A DNA stretch of 64,000 nt from Streptomyces sp. NBC_01231 (GCA_035999765.1 CP108521.1:10788001-10852000); one strand, 5' to 3'. Positions 52,526 to 62,458 are shown, counted from the first letter of the stretch. A program made the numbers and translations. The notes: generated from the sequence alone by a model not told the origin.

Positions 52526-53422
52526 ATGACTGAAGCACGGTTCCAACCGGCGGACGACAGGACCTCACGAAATTCCGAGCACCCTGAACAACTTTCCCTC
52601 CCCCAACTCATGGAGCACTCCGCGTTAGGCCCCTTCGATCGGCTGCCCACCCGATATCGCGGGCCGCGAAAGGTGACCGGAGACGGATGGGTGGGATTCG
52701 CGACTCGGCTGGAGCGCGGCGAGGAGATCGCTCTCATTCGCAGCCTAACGGCCGGCAATCTCCGTGTCCTCGACGTCGGCGGTGGCAGTGGGGAGATGGC
52801 GCGCGCGGTCGCCGCGCAGATCGGGCACTGCACGGCCGTCGAGCCGCACACCCAACTGGTGGAGACGATCCGGGACGGGGCCGCTACCGGCGTGGTGAAC
52901 GTCCTTGCCGGGACCGCTGAGGTGCTTCCCTTTCCCGACGCCTCGTTCGATGCCGTCTACTGCGCATGGGTTCTCCCATACGTCCAGGACATCAGGCACG
53001 CCGTCACGGAAATGATTCGGGTCTGCGATCCCAGCGAGCCGGAATCGAAGATTGTGCTGGTCGCCGGTGGTTCCGGGAACGAGCTCCTGACACTCCTCAA
53101 CGAGGTCTGTGTACCGGTCGCCGAGGAGCCGTACGACCATCACGGCTATCTGCTGGCCACAGCAGCCCAGGTGCTCGCCGAGCACGGTTTCACCGACTTC
53201 TCCCTTCAGCGCACTGAGGCGTCGATTCGGTTCGACGAGTCGGGAAGAGCGGAGCGGGTCGCGACGGCGGCGGCCGTGCTGACCGAGTTCTGGTACGGAC
53301 CGCACGCGAAGGCCGAAGAGATCAGAGAAGCCCTGGCGCCAGCCCTGGCACGCCACTTTGCCGTCCGGCCACACGGGATCGGTGACCAGGCGGCGGTCTT
53401 GGTCGCCCGCCCGGGCTCCTGA
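52526..53422 (+). CDS. Class I SAM-dependent methyltransferase
   Basis: A 298-residue methyltransferase. The SAM loop is LRVLDVGGGSGEMARAV, followed by the acidic TAVEPHTQLVETI, VLAGTAEVLPFPDASFDAVY and a motif-IV-like CAWVLPYV. It resembles UbiE/Methyltransf_11 small-molecule enzymes. ATG 52526 follows GGAAGGTGAG with a 7-nt gap. Codon 34 is TTA (52625-52627), so translation may depend on the bldA tRNA. It opens the 7-deazapurine cluster and may methylate a sugar or the base. Confidence 0.8.
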   Translation: MTEARFQPADDRTSRNSEHPEQLSLPQLMEHSALGPFDRLPTRYRGPRKVTGDGWVGFATRLERGEEIALIRSLTAGNLRVLDVGGGSGEMARAVAAQIGHCTAVEPHTQLVETIRDGAATGVVNVLAGTAEVLPFPDASFDAVYCAWVLPYVQDIRHAVTEMIRVCDPSEPESKIVLVAGGSGNELLTLLNEVCVPVAEEPYDHHGYLLATAAQVLAEHGFTDFSLQRTEASIRFDESGRAERVATAAAVLTEFWYGPHAKAEEIREALAPALARHFAVRPHGIGDQAAVLVARPGS

Positions 53423-53535
53423 TCCCCGACGGTTCAGCCGGGTCAGCACCGGCACGCTGCGACCGCCGCCGGACGCTGACCCAACGGTAGACGTGCCATC
53501 TCCAAGGCCAGATTCTTCCGATTGCGAGGACTGGG

Positions 53536-56421
53536 GTGCTGGACATTCGGACACCGCACGGTGAGAGCGTAGGCAGGACAGAATTGCTCAGAAGACTGAG
53601 GGAGGAACGTCACCACAGCAGAGATAGGGGGCTGACCTGTCATGTGGTGACGGGCGAGCCCAAAGTGGGGCGGACCGTCCTGCTCACTCTGCTGTGCAGT
53701 CCCACACCGTCCCATGCCGATCCTTCGGTCATGGTCGCCTGCTCCCGGCACCCGAACCGGCTGTTCGAGGCGCTCGTGGACGGGCTACTCCGGTTGGCCA
53801 CCGACCGTCGCCGGGCCGATATCGAACGCGCGGCCTCACGATTGCGTGCCTACGTCAGCCCCGAGGGTGCACGCGCTCGGAATGCGGCAGACGACGGTGC
53901 ACTGGCCGGTTTCCAGGACCTGGTGGAAGCGCTGACCCGCAATGCCCCTCTGGTGGTCGCGCTGGACGATGTCGACCAGGCGACCCCCGCTTCACTCGTC
54001 CGGCTGCGGTTGGTCCTGCGGGACATCGCGCACTTGCCGGTGGTGCTCGTCGCCTCGACTCGGAGTGGTGAACCGGCCGTTGCGCCGGCCGAACTCGCAG
54101 ATCTGCTACTGGGCGCCAGCACCGCTACCCTCCTCGGCCTGTCAGAGCAGGAGACCGGGGACCTGCTGTCCGAGCGGCTGCGCCGCCGGTTCGACACCAA
54201 CTTCGTCGCGACGTGTCACCGAATCACTCTCGGCAATCCGTTCCTGGTCAGCGCGGTGTGCGACTGGATCCGGGTACAGAAAAACCCGGTGCGCACGTCG
54301 GCCGAGCTGCGGAAAGCCGTGCTCCCATCTGTGGTCGAAGTGATGACCGGTTCGGCGAACCGCCTCGATCCGCGGGCCCGGTCGGTGGCCGAGGCAATTG
54401 CCGTCGCGACGGTCTCCGGCGAAGCAGATCCAGCGTTGGTGGCCAGTATCAGCGGGAACCGCCTCCAGGACACTCTCGCCACACTCGACTTCTTGGTGCG
54501 AACACGTCTCGCCACCGACAACCACGCCGTGGCGCTACGTCACCCGTTACTGGGCACCGCGCTACTTGGGTCTATGACCGTGATGAGCCGCAACGCGGCG
54601 CATCTGGCTGCAGCCGCCTTCCTGCACCGGCGCCGCGATACCGCGCCGCGGGCGGCCCGGCACCTCACAGCGTCGACGGTGCCCCTGCACGCGCACTGGT
54701 CTGTGACCGCGTTGATCACGGCTGCCCGGTCCACCGACGCCACAGCGCGGGACCGGGTGCGCTTTCTGGAACACGCCGCCCAGACCGGGGTCGAGGATAC
54801 CTGGCCTCGCGTCGCGCCCGAGCTCGCGCGCGCCCAAATCACACTGGACCGGGAGGAAGGCCTGCACTCGGCGGTGGAGATGCTCGGCCGCATCACCGAC
54901 GCAGCGGTCTGTCGCCGTCTGCTCGCTCTGATCGGCGCCACGCTGTACGAGGGGAATCGGCGCGACGACCAATCCGGCATCGTGGAGGCAGTGCGGTCCG
55001 CCGTCGCGGGAACGGAGTTTCACGACTGGCCGCAGGAGTTCCAGGCCTACGGCCGGTTCACGTCGCCTACGCCCATGGGTGCCCGTCGCTCCGGGGATGT
55101 CCCTACCTCCTTCGCCTCCAGCGACGTGCGCCTCAAGCCCGCTGCCAAGGCGATCAGCGCCTTCTTCGCCCTTCTGCTGGGAAAGGCGCCGGCAACCGCG
55201 CTCGCCGACGCGCGCGAAGCTCTTGACTGCGACCTCGACGACCTTCTCCTGCACCCGCTGGCGTTACCAACCGCGCTGGCCGTGCTGATCGACGGCGGTC
55301 ACCATGCGGAGGCGTCGGCTCGTAGACGCCTGCTCGTCGACGACACGGATCGGCTGCCTCGCTGGGTGCGCGTCGCGGTGGAATTCATCGAGGCCACCGG
55401 GCACTACGCTGCGGGTGAGCTATACGCGGCGCGGCGCATGCTCGTGAATCAGCTCGCGGATCTGCCGCTGCAAGGCGGCCAGGGTTACGGCCGGCTCCGG
55501 ACGTCCATCGTCGGCCTGCTGGCCAATGTCCACCTGGACGTCGGTGACCCAGCCGCGGCGGCGGTGCTGTTGCGCCGTCACCACCACGAGGGCCCTCCCA
55601 CTGAGTGGTACGAGCTCGACGCGCAGCTCGCCCGAGCGAGGCTGCGGGTGATCGCTGCGGACCTGACAGGGGGCGTCGAGAAACTGTTGGAAATCGTTCG
55701 GCACCGTGAGGCTACGGGGCACTCCGGGCCGGCGACGCTTTGTTGGCGGAACGAAGGTGCCCTCCTGCTGGCGAAGGCAGGGGCCCATGAGCAGGCGGTG
55801 CGCGAGGCGCATCGGCAGGTGGATTTTGCGGACGGGACCGGCTCTCCTCAGGAACGCTCGCGGGCTTTACGGGTGTGGGGAGCTCTCTCCCAGGGGGACG
55901 ATGCGGTGAAGCGGCTGACGACGGCGGCCGATCTGCTCCAGGAGGCCGGGAACGACCTCGAAATGGCACGGACAAGTGCCGAGTTGGGCACAGTGCTGGC
56001 GCGGTTGGGCCGACACGATGAGGCCGTGGCCGCGCTGACCCGCGCGGGGCGCTTAGCGGGTCAGCGCGGCGCGCGCGATCTCGCCGACCGGGTGCACCTT
56101 CAGCTGGTGGCCCTGGAATCACGCGCCCCGCAGGACGTCTCCGTGCGGGGCATCCTCGCGCTGACCCCACGCGAACGGGAGATCCTGATCGACGCGGCAT
56201 CAGGCCAGTCCAACAACACGATCGCTGGCCATCGGCGCATCACACGCCGCACGGTGGAGCTGCACCTGTCAAGTGCCTACCGCAAGCTCGGTATCTCGGG
56301 GCGGGGCGAGTTCGGCAAGATCCTCGGCAGCCCCGGGCGGTGGGAGATTCTGACCGCGGGGCCCAACCGTAGGCACCACGCTTCGGCGCGGCGCACCGAA
56401 CCCTTCGGTGATGGCCCGTGA
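53536..56421 (+). CDS. Large ATP-binding LuxR-family (LAL) regulator
   Basis: A 961-residue regulator. The N-terminal ATPase starts SVGRTELLRRLREER and has a degenerate P loop (VTGEPKVGRTVLL, Arg in place of Lys) and Walker B PLVVALDDVDQAT. A long TPR-like helical region follows. The C-terminal LuxR HTH is LTPREREILIDAASGQSNNT, RRTVELHLSSAYRKLGI. Three TTA codons (54547, 55264, 55867) predict strict bldA control. Toyocamycin-type preQ0 clusters also have a LuxR-type activator, so this is the probable cluster activator. GTG 53536 is the start. Confidence 0.88.
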   Translation: MLDIRTPHGESVGRTELLRRLREERHHSRDRGLTCHVVTGEPKVGRTVLLTLLCSPTPSHADPSVMVACSRHPNRLFEALVDGLLRLATDRRRADIERAASRLRAYVSPEGARARNAADDGALAGFQDLVEALTRNAPLVVALDDVDQATPASLVRLRLVLRDIAHLPVVLVASTRSGEPAVAPAELADLLLGASTATLLGLSEQETGDLLSERLRRRFDTNFVATCHRITLGNPFLVSAVCDWIRVQKNPVRTSAELRKAVLPSVVEVMTGSANRLDPRARSVAEAIAVATVSGEADPALVASISGNRLQDTLATLDFLVRTRLATDNHAVALRHPLLGTALLGSMTVMSRNAAHLAAAAFLHRRRDTAPRAARHLTASTVPLHAHWSVTALITAARSTDATARDRVRFLEHAAQTGVEDTWPRVAPELARAQITLDREEGLHSAVEMLGRITDAAVCRRLLALIGATLYEGNRRDDQSGIVEAVRSAVAGTEFHDWPQEFQAYGRFTSPTPMGARRSGDVPTSFASSDVRLKPAAKAISAFFALLLGKAPATALADAREALDCDLDDLLLHPLALPTALAVLIDGGHHAEASARRRLLVDDTDRLPRWVRVAVEFIEATGHYAAGELYAARRMLVNQLADLPLQGGQGYGRLRTSIVGLLANVHLDVGDPAAAAVLLRRHHHEGPPTEWYELDAQLARARLRVIAADLTGGVEKLLEIVRHREATGHSGPATLCWRNEGALLLAKAGAHEQAVREAHRQVDFADGTGSPQERSRALRVWGALSQGDDAVKRLTTAADLLQEAGNDLEMARTSAELGTVLARLGRHDEAVAALTRAGRLAGQRGARDLADRVHLQLVALESRAPQDVSVRGILALTPREREILIDAASGQSNNTIAGHRRITRRTVELHLSSAYRKLGISGRGEFGKILGSPGRWEILTAGPNRRHHASARRTEPFGDGP

Positions 56422-56517
56422 TGTGCCGACCTCACATGCGCACGAGACTGGACCACAAGAGAACCGCCCCGGCCGGGCTGTCGACTCGGCGCCGCATAAC
56501 CCCAAGTGGAGATGCTG

Positions 56518-57249
56518 ATGGATGTACAGGATGCCTCACGAAACGACGCGGGTCGCGACCCGTTCACCGCAGTCGTGGTGTTGTCCGGTGGGATGGACTC
56601 CACGACGCTGCTTGCCCATTTTGCGGCGCTGCGGTTCAAGCTCGTGGCGGTGACTGTGGATTACGGCCAACGACACCGGAAGGAGATCGACTCGGCCCGC
56701 AGGATCGCCCGGCACTACGGTGCGGAGCACCATGTGCTGGAGGTGGCGGGATTCGGGACGCTGCTGTCGGGCGCGGCCTTGACCGACGCCCAGGTAGCCG
56801 TGCCTGACGGGCATTTCGCGGAGGAGGCCATGCGCGCCACAGTCGTCCCGAACCGGAACGCCGTGCTGGCGAACCTCGCGACGTCGGTGGCTGTGGCCCG
56901 CCGGGCCGACATGGTGGCGCTCGGCATGCACGCCGGCGACCACTTCATCTACCCGGACTGCCGACCGGCCTTCGTCGACGCGCTGCGCCATCTGGTTGCC
57001 GTCGCCAACGAGGGGTTCACCACGCCGCGCGTCGAGGCTCCCTTCATGACATGGTCCAAGGCCGACATCGCCCGGCACGGTGTGCGACTCGGCGCGCCGC
57101 TGGAGATGAGCTGGTCGTGCTACAAGGGTGGCGCCATCCACTGCGGGACGTGTGGAACCTGCTACGAGCGGCGTGAAGCCTTCCGAGAGACCGACCTCCT
57201 TGACCCCACCGAGTACGTTGATGGCGTGACGCGGTTCGCGGCGCCCTGA
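56518..57249 (+). CDS. queC: 7-cyano-7-deazaguanine (preQ0) synthase, QueC-like
   Basis: A 243-residue enzyme converting 7-carboxy-7-deazaguanine to preQ0 with ATP and ammonia. The PP-loop is VVLSGGMDSTTLLAH, then VDYGQRHRKEIDSAR and VVPNRNAVLANLA. The C-terminal zinc site is SCYKGGAIHCGTCGTCYERR (four Cys). ATG 56518 follows GGAG with 6 nt. It is convergent with the GT8 gene. Together with queD, queE and folE nearby it completes the route from GTP to preQ0. Confidence 0.93.
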   Translation: MDVQDASRNDAGRDPFTAVVVLSGGMDSTTLLAHFAALRFKLVAVTVDYGQRHRKEIDSARRIARHYGAEHHVLEVAGFGTLLSGAALTDAQVAVPDGHFAEEAMRATVVPNRNAVLANLATSVAVARRADMVALGMHAGDHFIYPDCRPAFVDALRHLVAVANEGFTTPRVEAPFMTWSKADIARHGVRLGAPLEMSWSCYKGGAIHCGTCGTCYERREAFRETDLLDPTEYVDGVTRFAAP

Positions 57250-57274
57250 CCTCACCCGTGTGACGACTGTGCCG

Positions 57275-58171
57275 TCATCGGGGCGACGGCCGGGAGAGAC
57301 CGGCCCGATCGAGGATGCCAGCTGTCTCGGCCGCCGTCGCGTGCCAGAGGCGCCCCAGGGGGTCGTCACCGTAGTCGACGAGCCACGGCTTGCGATCCGT
57401 CAGATAGTGCACTATCCAGGGTGACTCCTCAAGATCCCGCTGATACTCAGCCGGCACGTACCGATCTCCCGGGATGGAGGTCGAACCGAAGCTGCGGTTG
57501 AGAAAATCCACCGGGATGACGTTCCATCGTGGGTCGAGCATTTCAAACCGGCCGTCCAGAACGTAGTTAAGGGTATCCTGGTCGTCCAGTGCCGGTCGCC
57601 ATTCCGGATCGTGCATCAAGGCTGTGACACGCTGTGCCACGGACTGCTCGCGCCACCTCGCGACGTCGACGGCCATGACCCCGGAGTTGAAGTAGGGGAA
57701 CGTTCCCGCGCGCCGCCCGAACGGAAATCGCTGCGGACCGATATGAGGGGCCGAGAGCTCCGGACCGTAGACGTCGCGAGCTGCCGCTAGCGGATAGTCC
57801 GCAGCGATCGGGCGCAACAGCGGCTGGACACTAGCGCACGCGATAACATCGCAATCGAGATAGATCAAGTGCGTCGCGTCGATCAGCTGTGGAGCCATCG
57901 CGCGCGCATATGCCATGGCGCTGAGGTGTGCTATGCGTATCTCGGGTACCGAGATCTCGACGTCAATGATCCGTACCTTGCAGTGCGCCTGCCGGCCCAC
58001 AGCCTCGACCATCGCCCGATCCGTTGACGTGAGCGACGAGTCGCACAGGCAGTAGACGTTCAGGGTCTCGGTGGACGACCAGGTGCGGATGACCGAGTGC
58101 ATCGCCACGCAGGCCGGCCATGCGTAGTTGGAATCAAAACACAGGACCACACCGTCAGCGTCTGCGTTCAT
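57275..58171 (-). CDS. Glycosyltransferase family 8 protein
   Basis: A 298-residue retaining sugar transferase. It has VVLCFDSNYAWPACVAMHSV at the front, the metal-binding DxD in LIYLDCDVIACASVQPL, FNSGVMAVDVARWRE, DDQDTLNYVLDG, and the family-closing HYLTDRKPW. ATG 58171 follows GAGGAAA. It is the only gene of the cluster on the minus strand, between queC and queD. It could add a sugar to the deazapurine or to a first sugar; donor unknown. Confidence 0.85.
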   Translation of the reverse strand: MNADADGVVLCFDSNYAWPACVAMHSVIRTWSSTETLNVYCLCDSSLTSTDRAMVEAVGRQAHCKVRIIDVEISVPEIRIAHLSAMAYARAMAPQLIDATHLIYLDCDVIACASVQPLLRPIAADYPLAAARDVYGPELSAPHIGPQRFPFGRRAGTFPYFNSGVMAVDVARWREQSVAQRVTALMHDPEWRPALDDQDTLNYVLDGRFEMLDPRWNVIPVDFLNRSFGSTSIPGDRYVPAEYQRDLEESPWIVHYLTDRKPWLVDYGDDPLGRLWHATAAETAGILDRAGLSRPSPR

Positions 58172-58373
58172 GATTTTCCTCTGTTTGATACACGTTCCCC
58201 AGACTGGGAACGCACGAAACCGCCACCGATGTGAAGAGGCGGCGCTACCCCGAGTGTATGCGCTGGATCGGGCTGCCACGGCCCCTTCGTGCGCATGCCG
58301 AAAATCTCTCGGTTACGACCGTGATGCATTCTTTGGACGTCACAAGGATCCTTGAAGCCAAGGAGGTTGCCCC

Positions 58374-58736
58374 ATGGCTTTTAACATCTCGAAAGAGTTC
58401 CACTTCTCGGCGAGTCACCGACTCGATGGCCTTGACCGCGACCATCAGTGCTCACGTCTTCACGGCCACAACTATGTTGTCGAACTGACGCTTTCGACTG
58501 GTTCCGACGCTCTGAGCAAGGTGGGCTTCGTGCGGGACTACGGCGATCTCAAAGAATTCTCCCGTTGGCTGGACGCCGAGCTGGACCATCGGCATCTGAA
58601 TGACGTGGTTCCCTTCAATCCAACGGCTGAGAACTTGTGTCGCTGGATCTTCGAGCAGTGGACGGCCCGCTACCCAGAGTTGAGCGCGGTACGCGTCTCG
58701 GAAACGGTCAAGACGTGGGCGGAATTCAGGCCATGA
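58374..58736 (+). CDS. queD: 6-carboxytetrahydropterin synthase, QueD-like
   Basis: A 120-residue PTPS-family enzyme making 6-carboxytetrahydropterin from dihydroneopterin triphosphate. Zinc ligands are His in HFSASHRL and the pair in CSRLHGHNY; the Cys of QCSRLHGH is the catalytic thiol. The late Glu is in VRVSETVKTWAEF. ATG 58374 has AAGGAGG upstream. It is followed 37 bp later by queE. Confidence 0.92.
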   Translation: MAFNISKEFHFSASHRLDGLDRDHQCSRLHGHNYVVELTLSTGSDALSKVGFVRDYGDLKEFSRWLDAELDHRHLNDVVPFNPTAENLCRWIFEQWTARYPELSAVRVSETVKTWAEFRP

Positions 58737-58773
58737 GCCGGCTCGGGACTCCGAGACGGAAGGAGGTGATCCC

Positions 58774-59487
58774 ATGGAAACGTCGAGGCTCGTGGTGAGC
58801 GAGATATTCGGCCCCACCGTGCAGGGCGAAGGGCCCTCATTGGGACGCCGATGCGCTTTCGTTCGGTTGGGCGGGTGCAATCTCGCCTGCCGCTGGTGTG
58901 ACACTCCTTACACCTGGGACTGGACCGGCCAGGGAGACTCCGGCATCGCCTACGACCCCAAGAAAGAACTGCGGGTGATTCCCTATACGGAGGTCCGGGA
59001 TCACCTGGTCGCTTACAGTGTTCCGCTCATCGTCGTGTCCGGCGGCGAACCGTTGAGCCAACAGGCCAGGCTCTATCCGTTGGTACGAGATCTCCGCGAC
59101 TCCGGACACGACGTCGAAATCGAGACCAACGGAACGATCGCGCCGGATCCCCGGCTCGCGGAGCTGGTTCGGTTCAACGTGTCACCGAAGTTGGCTCACT
59201 CGGGGGATCCGATAAGTAGACGCATAGTCGGAAACGCATTGTCGGCGTTCGCCGCGGTGCCGGGTACCGCCTTTAAGTTCGTCTGCCGTACCGAGGCCGA
59301 TCTTGACGAGGTCGCGGCACTGGTCAGCGGGTACGGTCTCGACTCGGTCTGGGTGATGCCGGAAGGACAGCGCCAGGCTGCGCTCGATCAGTCCCTCGCC
59401 CGGCTGCGAGACCCCGCCATTGCCCGCGGCTGGAATCTCACAACGAGACTGCATATCACGATGTGGGGAGATCGGAGAGGCGTATGA
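58774..59487 (+). CDS. queE: 7-carboxy-7-deazaguanine synthase, QueE-like radical SAM enzyme
   Basis: A 237-residue radical SAM enzyme that contracts 6-carboxytetrahydropterin to 7-carboxy-7-deazaguanine. It has EIFGPTVQGEGPSLGRR, the cluster motif CNLACRWCDTPYTWDW (CxxxCxxC), VVSGGEPL (GGE motif) and EIETNGT. The ribosome site AAGGAGGTGATCC upstream is complementary to almost the whole 16S anti-Shine-Dalgarno, which suggests strong expression. The stop overlaps the folE start by 4 bp. Confidence 0.93.
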   Translation: METSRLVVSEIFGPTVQGEGPSLGRRCAFVRLGGCNLACRWCDTPYTWDWTGQGDSGIAYDPKKELRVIPYTEVRDHLVAYSVPLIVVSGGEPLSQQARLYPLVRDLRDSGHDVEIETNGTIAPDPRLAELVRFNVSPKLAHSGDPISRRIVGNALSAFAAVPGTAFKFVCRTEADLDEVAALVSGYGLDSVWVMPEGQRQAALDQSLARLRDPAIARGWNLTTRLHITMWGDRRGV

Positions 59488-60062
59488 CACTGTCAGACCT
59501 ACCTCAGGACTATCCTGTGCAGGATCCGTTGGAGGCTGTGGCACGGCAGCTCCTCATTCAGATCGGCGAGGACCCCGACCGTAGTGGCCTCCAGGACACC
59601 CCGAAGCGATTCGCTCGATGGTGGCGAGAGTTCAGCACCTACCAGGCCGGTCGCGTCGAAACGCAATTCCCGTTGCGCACCGACGGGCAGATCGTCATGG
59701 TGTCCGACATCAACGTGTGGTCACTGTGCGAGCATCATCTGCTGCCCTTCTCGTGTGTGCTGTCCATCGCGTACAGGCCCGGGGAGCACGTTCTGGGGCT
59801 GTCCAAGTTCGCCCGCATCGCTCAGCGCCACGCGCATCGGCTCCAGGTTCAGGAACGGTTGGTACGCGACATCGCCGAAGAGATCTCCAAGGTGACCGGG
59901 ACGGACGATGTCGCTGTCATCGGCCGTGGCGAGCACCTTTGTATGAGCATGCGAGGCGTCCGCACCTCTGCGCTCATGACCTGCTCGGTCTTCGACGGGA
60001 TCTTCCGCGACTATGGTCCGGCCCGCGATGAGGTGATCAAGTTTGCGTCCTCAAGCAGCTGA
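59484..60062 (+). CDS. folE: GTP cyclohydrolase I, FolE-like
   Basis: A 192-residue enzyme opening GTP to dihydroneopterin triphosphate, the first preQ0 step. Motifs are LQDTPKRFARWWREF, zinc ligands in WSLCEHHLLPFSC, FARIAQRHAHRLQVQERL and CMSMRGVRTSALMTC. ATG 59484 is coupled to queE. Being inside the cluster, it is probably a dedicated copy separate from the folate one. Confidence 0.93.
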   Translation: MTLSDLPQDYPVQDPLEAVARQLLIQIGEDPDRSGLQDTPKRFARWWREFSTYQAGRVETQFPLRTDGQIVMVSDINVWSLCEHHLLPFSCVLSIAYRPGEHVLGLSKFARIAQRHAHRLQVQERLVRDIAEEISKVTGTDDVAVIGRGEHLCMSMRGVRTSALMTCSVFDGIFRDYGPARDEVIKFASSSS

Positions 60063-60110
60063 TCGCCGTCCTGACCCCGCCATCCAACCACGTCACCCGC
60101 GAGCAAACAC

Positions 60111-61268
60111 ATGAACATCGCCTTCGTCATGCTCACCTACCACCCCGATGAACCCGCAGGGATCGAACGCTCCATCGCCTCCCTCGCCGCGGGACTGCGC
60201 GAGATGGGCCACAGCACCCTCGTCATCGCCGCGAACTCGGCGGACAGCACCCCCGCCCCGCGCGTAGTGCGCCTGACGTCGGTGACCTTCCCCCGTCCAG
60301 TCCCCTACGAAGAGATTCCCCTGCTGCTCGCCGACACCGATGCCATCGGGGGGGAGGTTCGGCGGATCCTCGAGGACCACCAGACGGATCTCGTCTGCTG
60401 GTGCGACGCGGTGTCAGGGCTGGGCTTCCTCAGTCCTGCGGGGCCGGGGACACGCACCGTGCTCATGGTGCACTTCCCTCGGGCCGATGAGGCGATGCGC
60501 CAGAGTCTGGCGCACGAGCCCGACGCGGTCGTCACCGTCAGCCCATTCATGATCGATGAGGCTGCCCGAGCCGGTATCGACTCCCGTGCCTGGCACGCGC
60601 TACCCAACGCTCTCCTCAGCGGGGGCCGAGCACCGGACGCTGCACGGCGAGAGGAACTCCGCCACACGGGACCCGTCCGGGTGGTGGCACGCGCGGATCC
60701 CCAAAAAGGCGTCGCCGACCTCTTGAGGTCGCTACCGCCGGGACTCGGCCGCCCCGTCCAGGTGGTCCTGGCCAAAGCGGGATTCGAACTCCGACCGGCA
60801 CTCCAGGACCGGTATTTACGGGAGTGCTCAGAGCTGGCAGACAGTCTGGACGCCGTAGAGATCCTGCCGCACCTGCCCTGGGAGGGGGTCCAGCCTTTCT
60901 TCGCGGGGGCGGCCGTCGCCCTGGTGCCCTCGACCGGCCCCGAGAGCTTCAGCAACGTCGCCGCCGAGGCGCTCTCCGTGGGGACCCCGGTCGTCGGTTT
61001 CCACATGGGACATCTGCCAGTACTGGTCGGATCCGCCGGGTGCTCGGTCGAGTTCTCCGCGAGAGGAAGCGAACTCCCGGCGCTGCGGGGTCCCGCAGCG
61101 CGTATCCCCTCGGTAGCCGGACGCATGAGCGCGCTGTGGTCGGCCACCACCGAGCTGCTCGGTGATAAGGGTCGCTACCACAGGGCATCACGCCAGGCAC
61201 CGTTGCAGACCGCCTCCTATGCCCCGGCAAATGTAGCAAAGCAATTCCTCAAGGCCGTGGGGTTGTGA
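60111..61268 (+). CDS. Glycosyltransferase family 4 (GT-B fold)
   Basis: A 385-residue enzyme. The N-terminal Rossmann half starts MNIAFVMLTYHPDEPAGIER, then ALRE-like ASLAAGLREMGH. The C-terminal half has VRVVARADPQKGVADLLRSL, EILPHLPWEGVQPFFAGA and the nucleotide-sugar motif GPESFSNVAAEALSVGTPVV (ExxxxxxxE). One in-frame TTA codon (60816). It probably glycosylates preQ0 or a deazapurine derivative with a nucleotide sugar; this is inference from location. Confidence 0.85.
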   Translation: MNIAFVMLTYHPDEPAGIERSIASLAAGLREMGHSTLVIAANSADSTPAPRVVRLTSVTFPRPVPYEEIPLLLADTDAIGGEVRRILEDHQTDLVCWCDAVSGLGFLSPAGPGTRTVLMVHFPRADEAMRQSLAHEPDAVVTVSPFMIDEAARAGIDSRAWHALPNALLSGGRAPDAARREELRHTGPVRVVARADPQKGVADLLRSLPPGLGRPVQVVLAKAGFELRPALQDRYLRECSELADSLDAVEILPHLPWEGVQPFFAGAAVALVPSTGPESFSNVAAEALSVGTPVVGFHMGHLPVLVGSAGCSVEFSARGSELPALRGPAARIPSVAGRMSALWSATTELLGDKGRYHRASRQAPLQTASYAPANVAKQFLKAVGL

Positions 61269-61382
61269 CACGCCGAACGGCCAGAGCGCCGGGCGACGTC
61301 ATGCTTCTTCAGTGATCTCCCCGCAGCGGCCCGTTTCCTCGTCCATGAATGGCCGTACCACCAGCAAAGGGGATGGAAGTCG

Positions 61383-62315
61383 ATGACGAATATACTCATC
61401 GCCGGCGGCGCCGGTTTCATAGGATCGCACTTAACCGGGCGTTACCTGAGTATGGGGCATCGCGTTGTGTGCCTCGACAACTTCCTCACCGGGAACCGCG
61501 CGAACCTGTCCGATCACACGTTGGACGACAGGCTCGAAGTGGTAGAGCACGATGTGACGATGCCGTTCATCGGACCTGAGGACGTCGAGGTCGTCATTCA
61601 TCTGGCGTCTCCGGCCAGCCCTCTTGATTACCTGCGTCTGCCGATCGAGACACTGGGTGCCGGCTCGTTGAGTACGTTCCACCTGCTGGACGCTGCGGTC
61701 TCGGCGGGGGCCCGTTTCGTCATGGCGTCGACATCGGAGGTCTACGGCGATCCGGTCGTTCACCCCCAGCCCGAGTCCTACTGGGGTCACGTCAACCCTG
61801 TCGGGCCGCGGTCCGTCTACGACGAGGCAAAACGCTTCAGTGAGGCGCTGACGATGGCCTACCGTCGTCACCGGAGCGCGGACGCGGGCATCGTGCGTAT
61901 CTTCAACTGCTATGGGCCGAATATGCGGAGTGACGATGGTCGCGCGGTCCCGACGTTCATCAGACAGGCGCTCGCCGGGGAGCCCTTGACTGTTGCGGGT
62001 GACGGCTCGCAGACGCGTTCACTGTGCTACGTCGACGACATCGTGGAAGGCATTGTCCGCTTCACGGAGAGCGGTGGTGGCGGCCCGGCAAACCTGGGAA
62101 ATCCTGAGGAGGTCAGCATGCTGGAACTGGCCGAAGAGATCATCGCCATCACGGGCTCCACGTCCTCCGTTGAGTTCGTCGAGCGACCGCGGGATGATCC
62201 CGAACGACGGCTCCCCGACATCACGTTGGCCAGGAACAAGTTGGGCTGGGAGCCCAAGGTGACCCGTGCCGACGGACTCGCGAGGGCGATCGAGTGGTTC
62301 AGGAACCAATCGTGA
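61383..62315 (+). CDS. NAD-dependent sugar epimerase/decarboxylase (UDP-xylose-synthase-like)
   Basis: A 310-residue extended SDR. The NAD loop is IAGGAGFIGSHLTGRY, then HLASPASPLDYLRLP (a line characteristic of UDP-glucuronate decarboxylases), STSEVYGDP and the catalytic pair in SVYDEAKRFSEAL (YxxxK). It probably makes UDP-xylose or a related nucleotide sugar for the cluster glycosyltransferases. Codon 17 is TTA (61431). ATG 61383 follows a weak GGAAG. Confidence 0.85.
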   Translation: MTNILIAGGAGFIGSHLTGRYLSMGHRVVCLDNFLTGNRANLSDHTLDDRLEVVEHDVTMPFIGPEDVEVVIHLASPASPLDYLRLPIETLGAGSLSTFHLLDAAVSAGARFVMASTSEVYGDPVVHPQPESYWGHVNPVGPRSVYDEAKRFSEALTMAYRRHRSADAGIVRIFNCYGPNMRSDDGRAVPTFIRQALAGEPLTVAGDGSQTRSLCYVDDIVEGIVRFTESGGGGPANLGNPEEVSMLELAEEIIAITGSTSSVEFVERPRDDPERRLPDITLARNKLGWEPKVTRADGLARAIEWFRNQS

Positions 62316-62458
62316 CCTGATCTCCAACCCTGCATTTCACAGGACTTGTTGAGACGTAGGCAGTGAGCTGCTCCGAGTTAGGTGGAGTCCCTGGCATGCC
62401 CCGGTTGTGATGGATTCGGGTTGCTGGACAACGGGCGATTCAGCAGCCTTCGGAGGCC

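Noticed and set aside
56518..60062. Queuosine tRNA modification operon
   Set aside because: No QueF, Tgt or QueA/QueG homologue is in the window, and glycosyltransferases, an exporter and a LAL regulator surround the genes, which favours a secreted preQ0-derived product.
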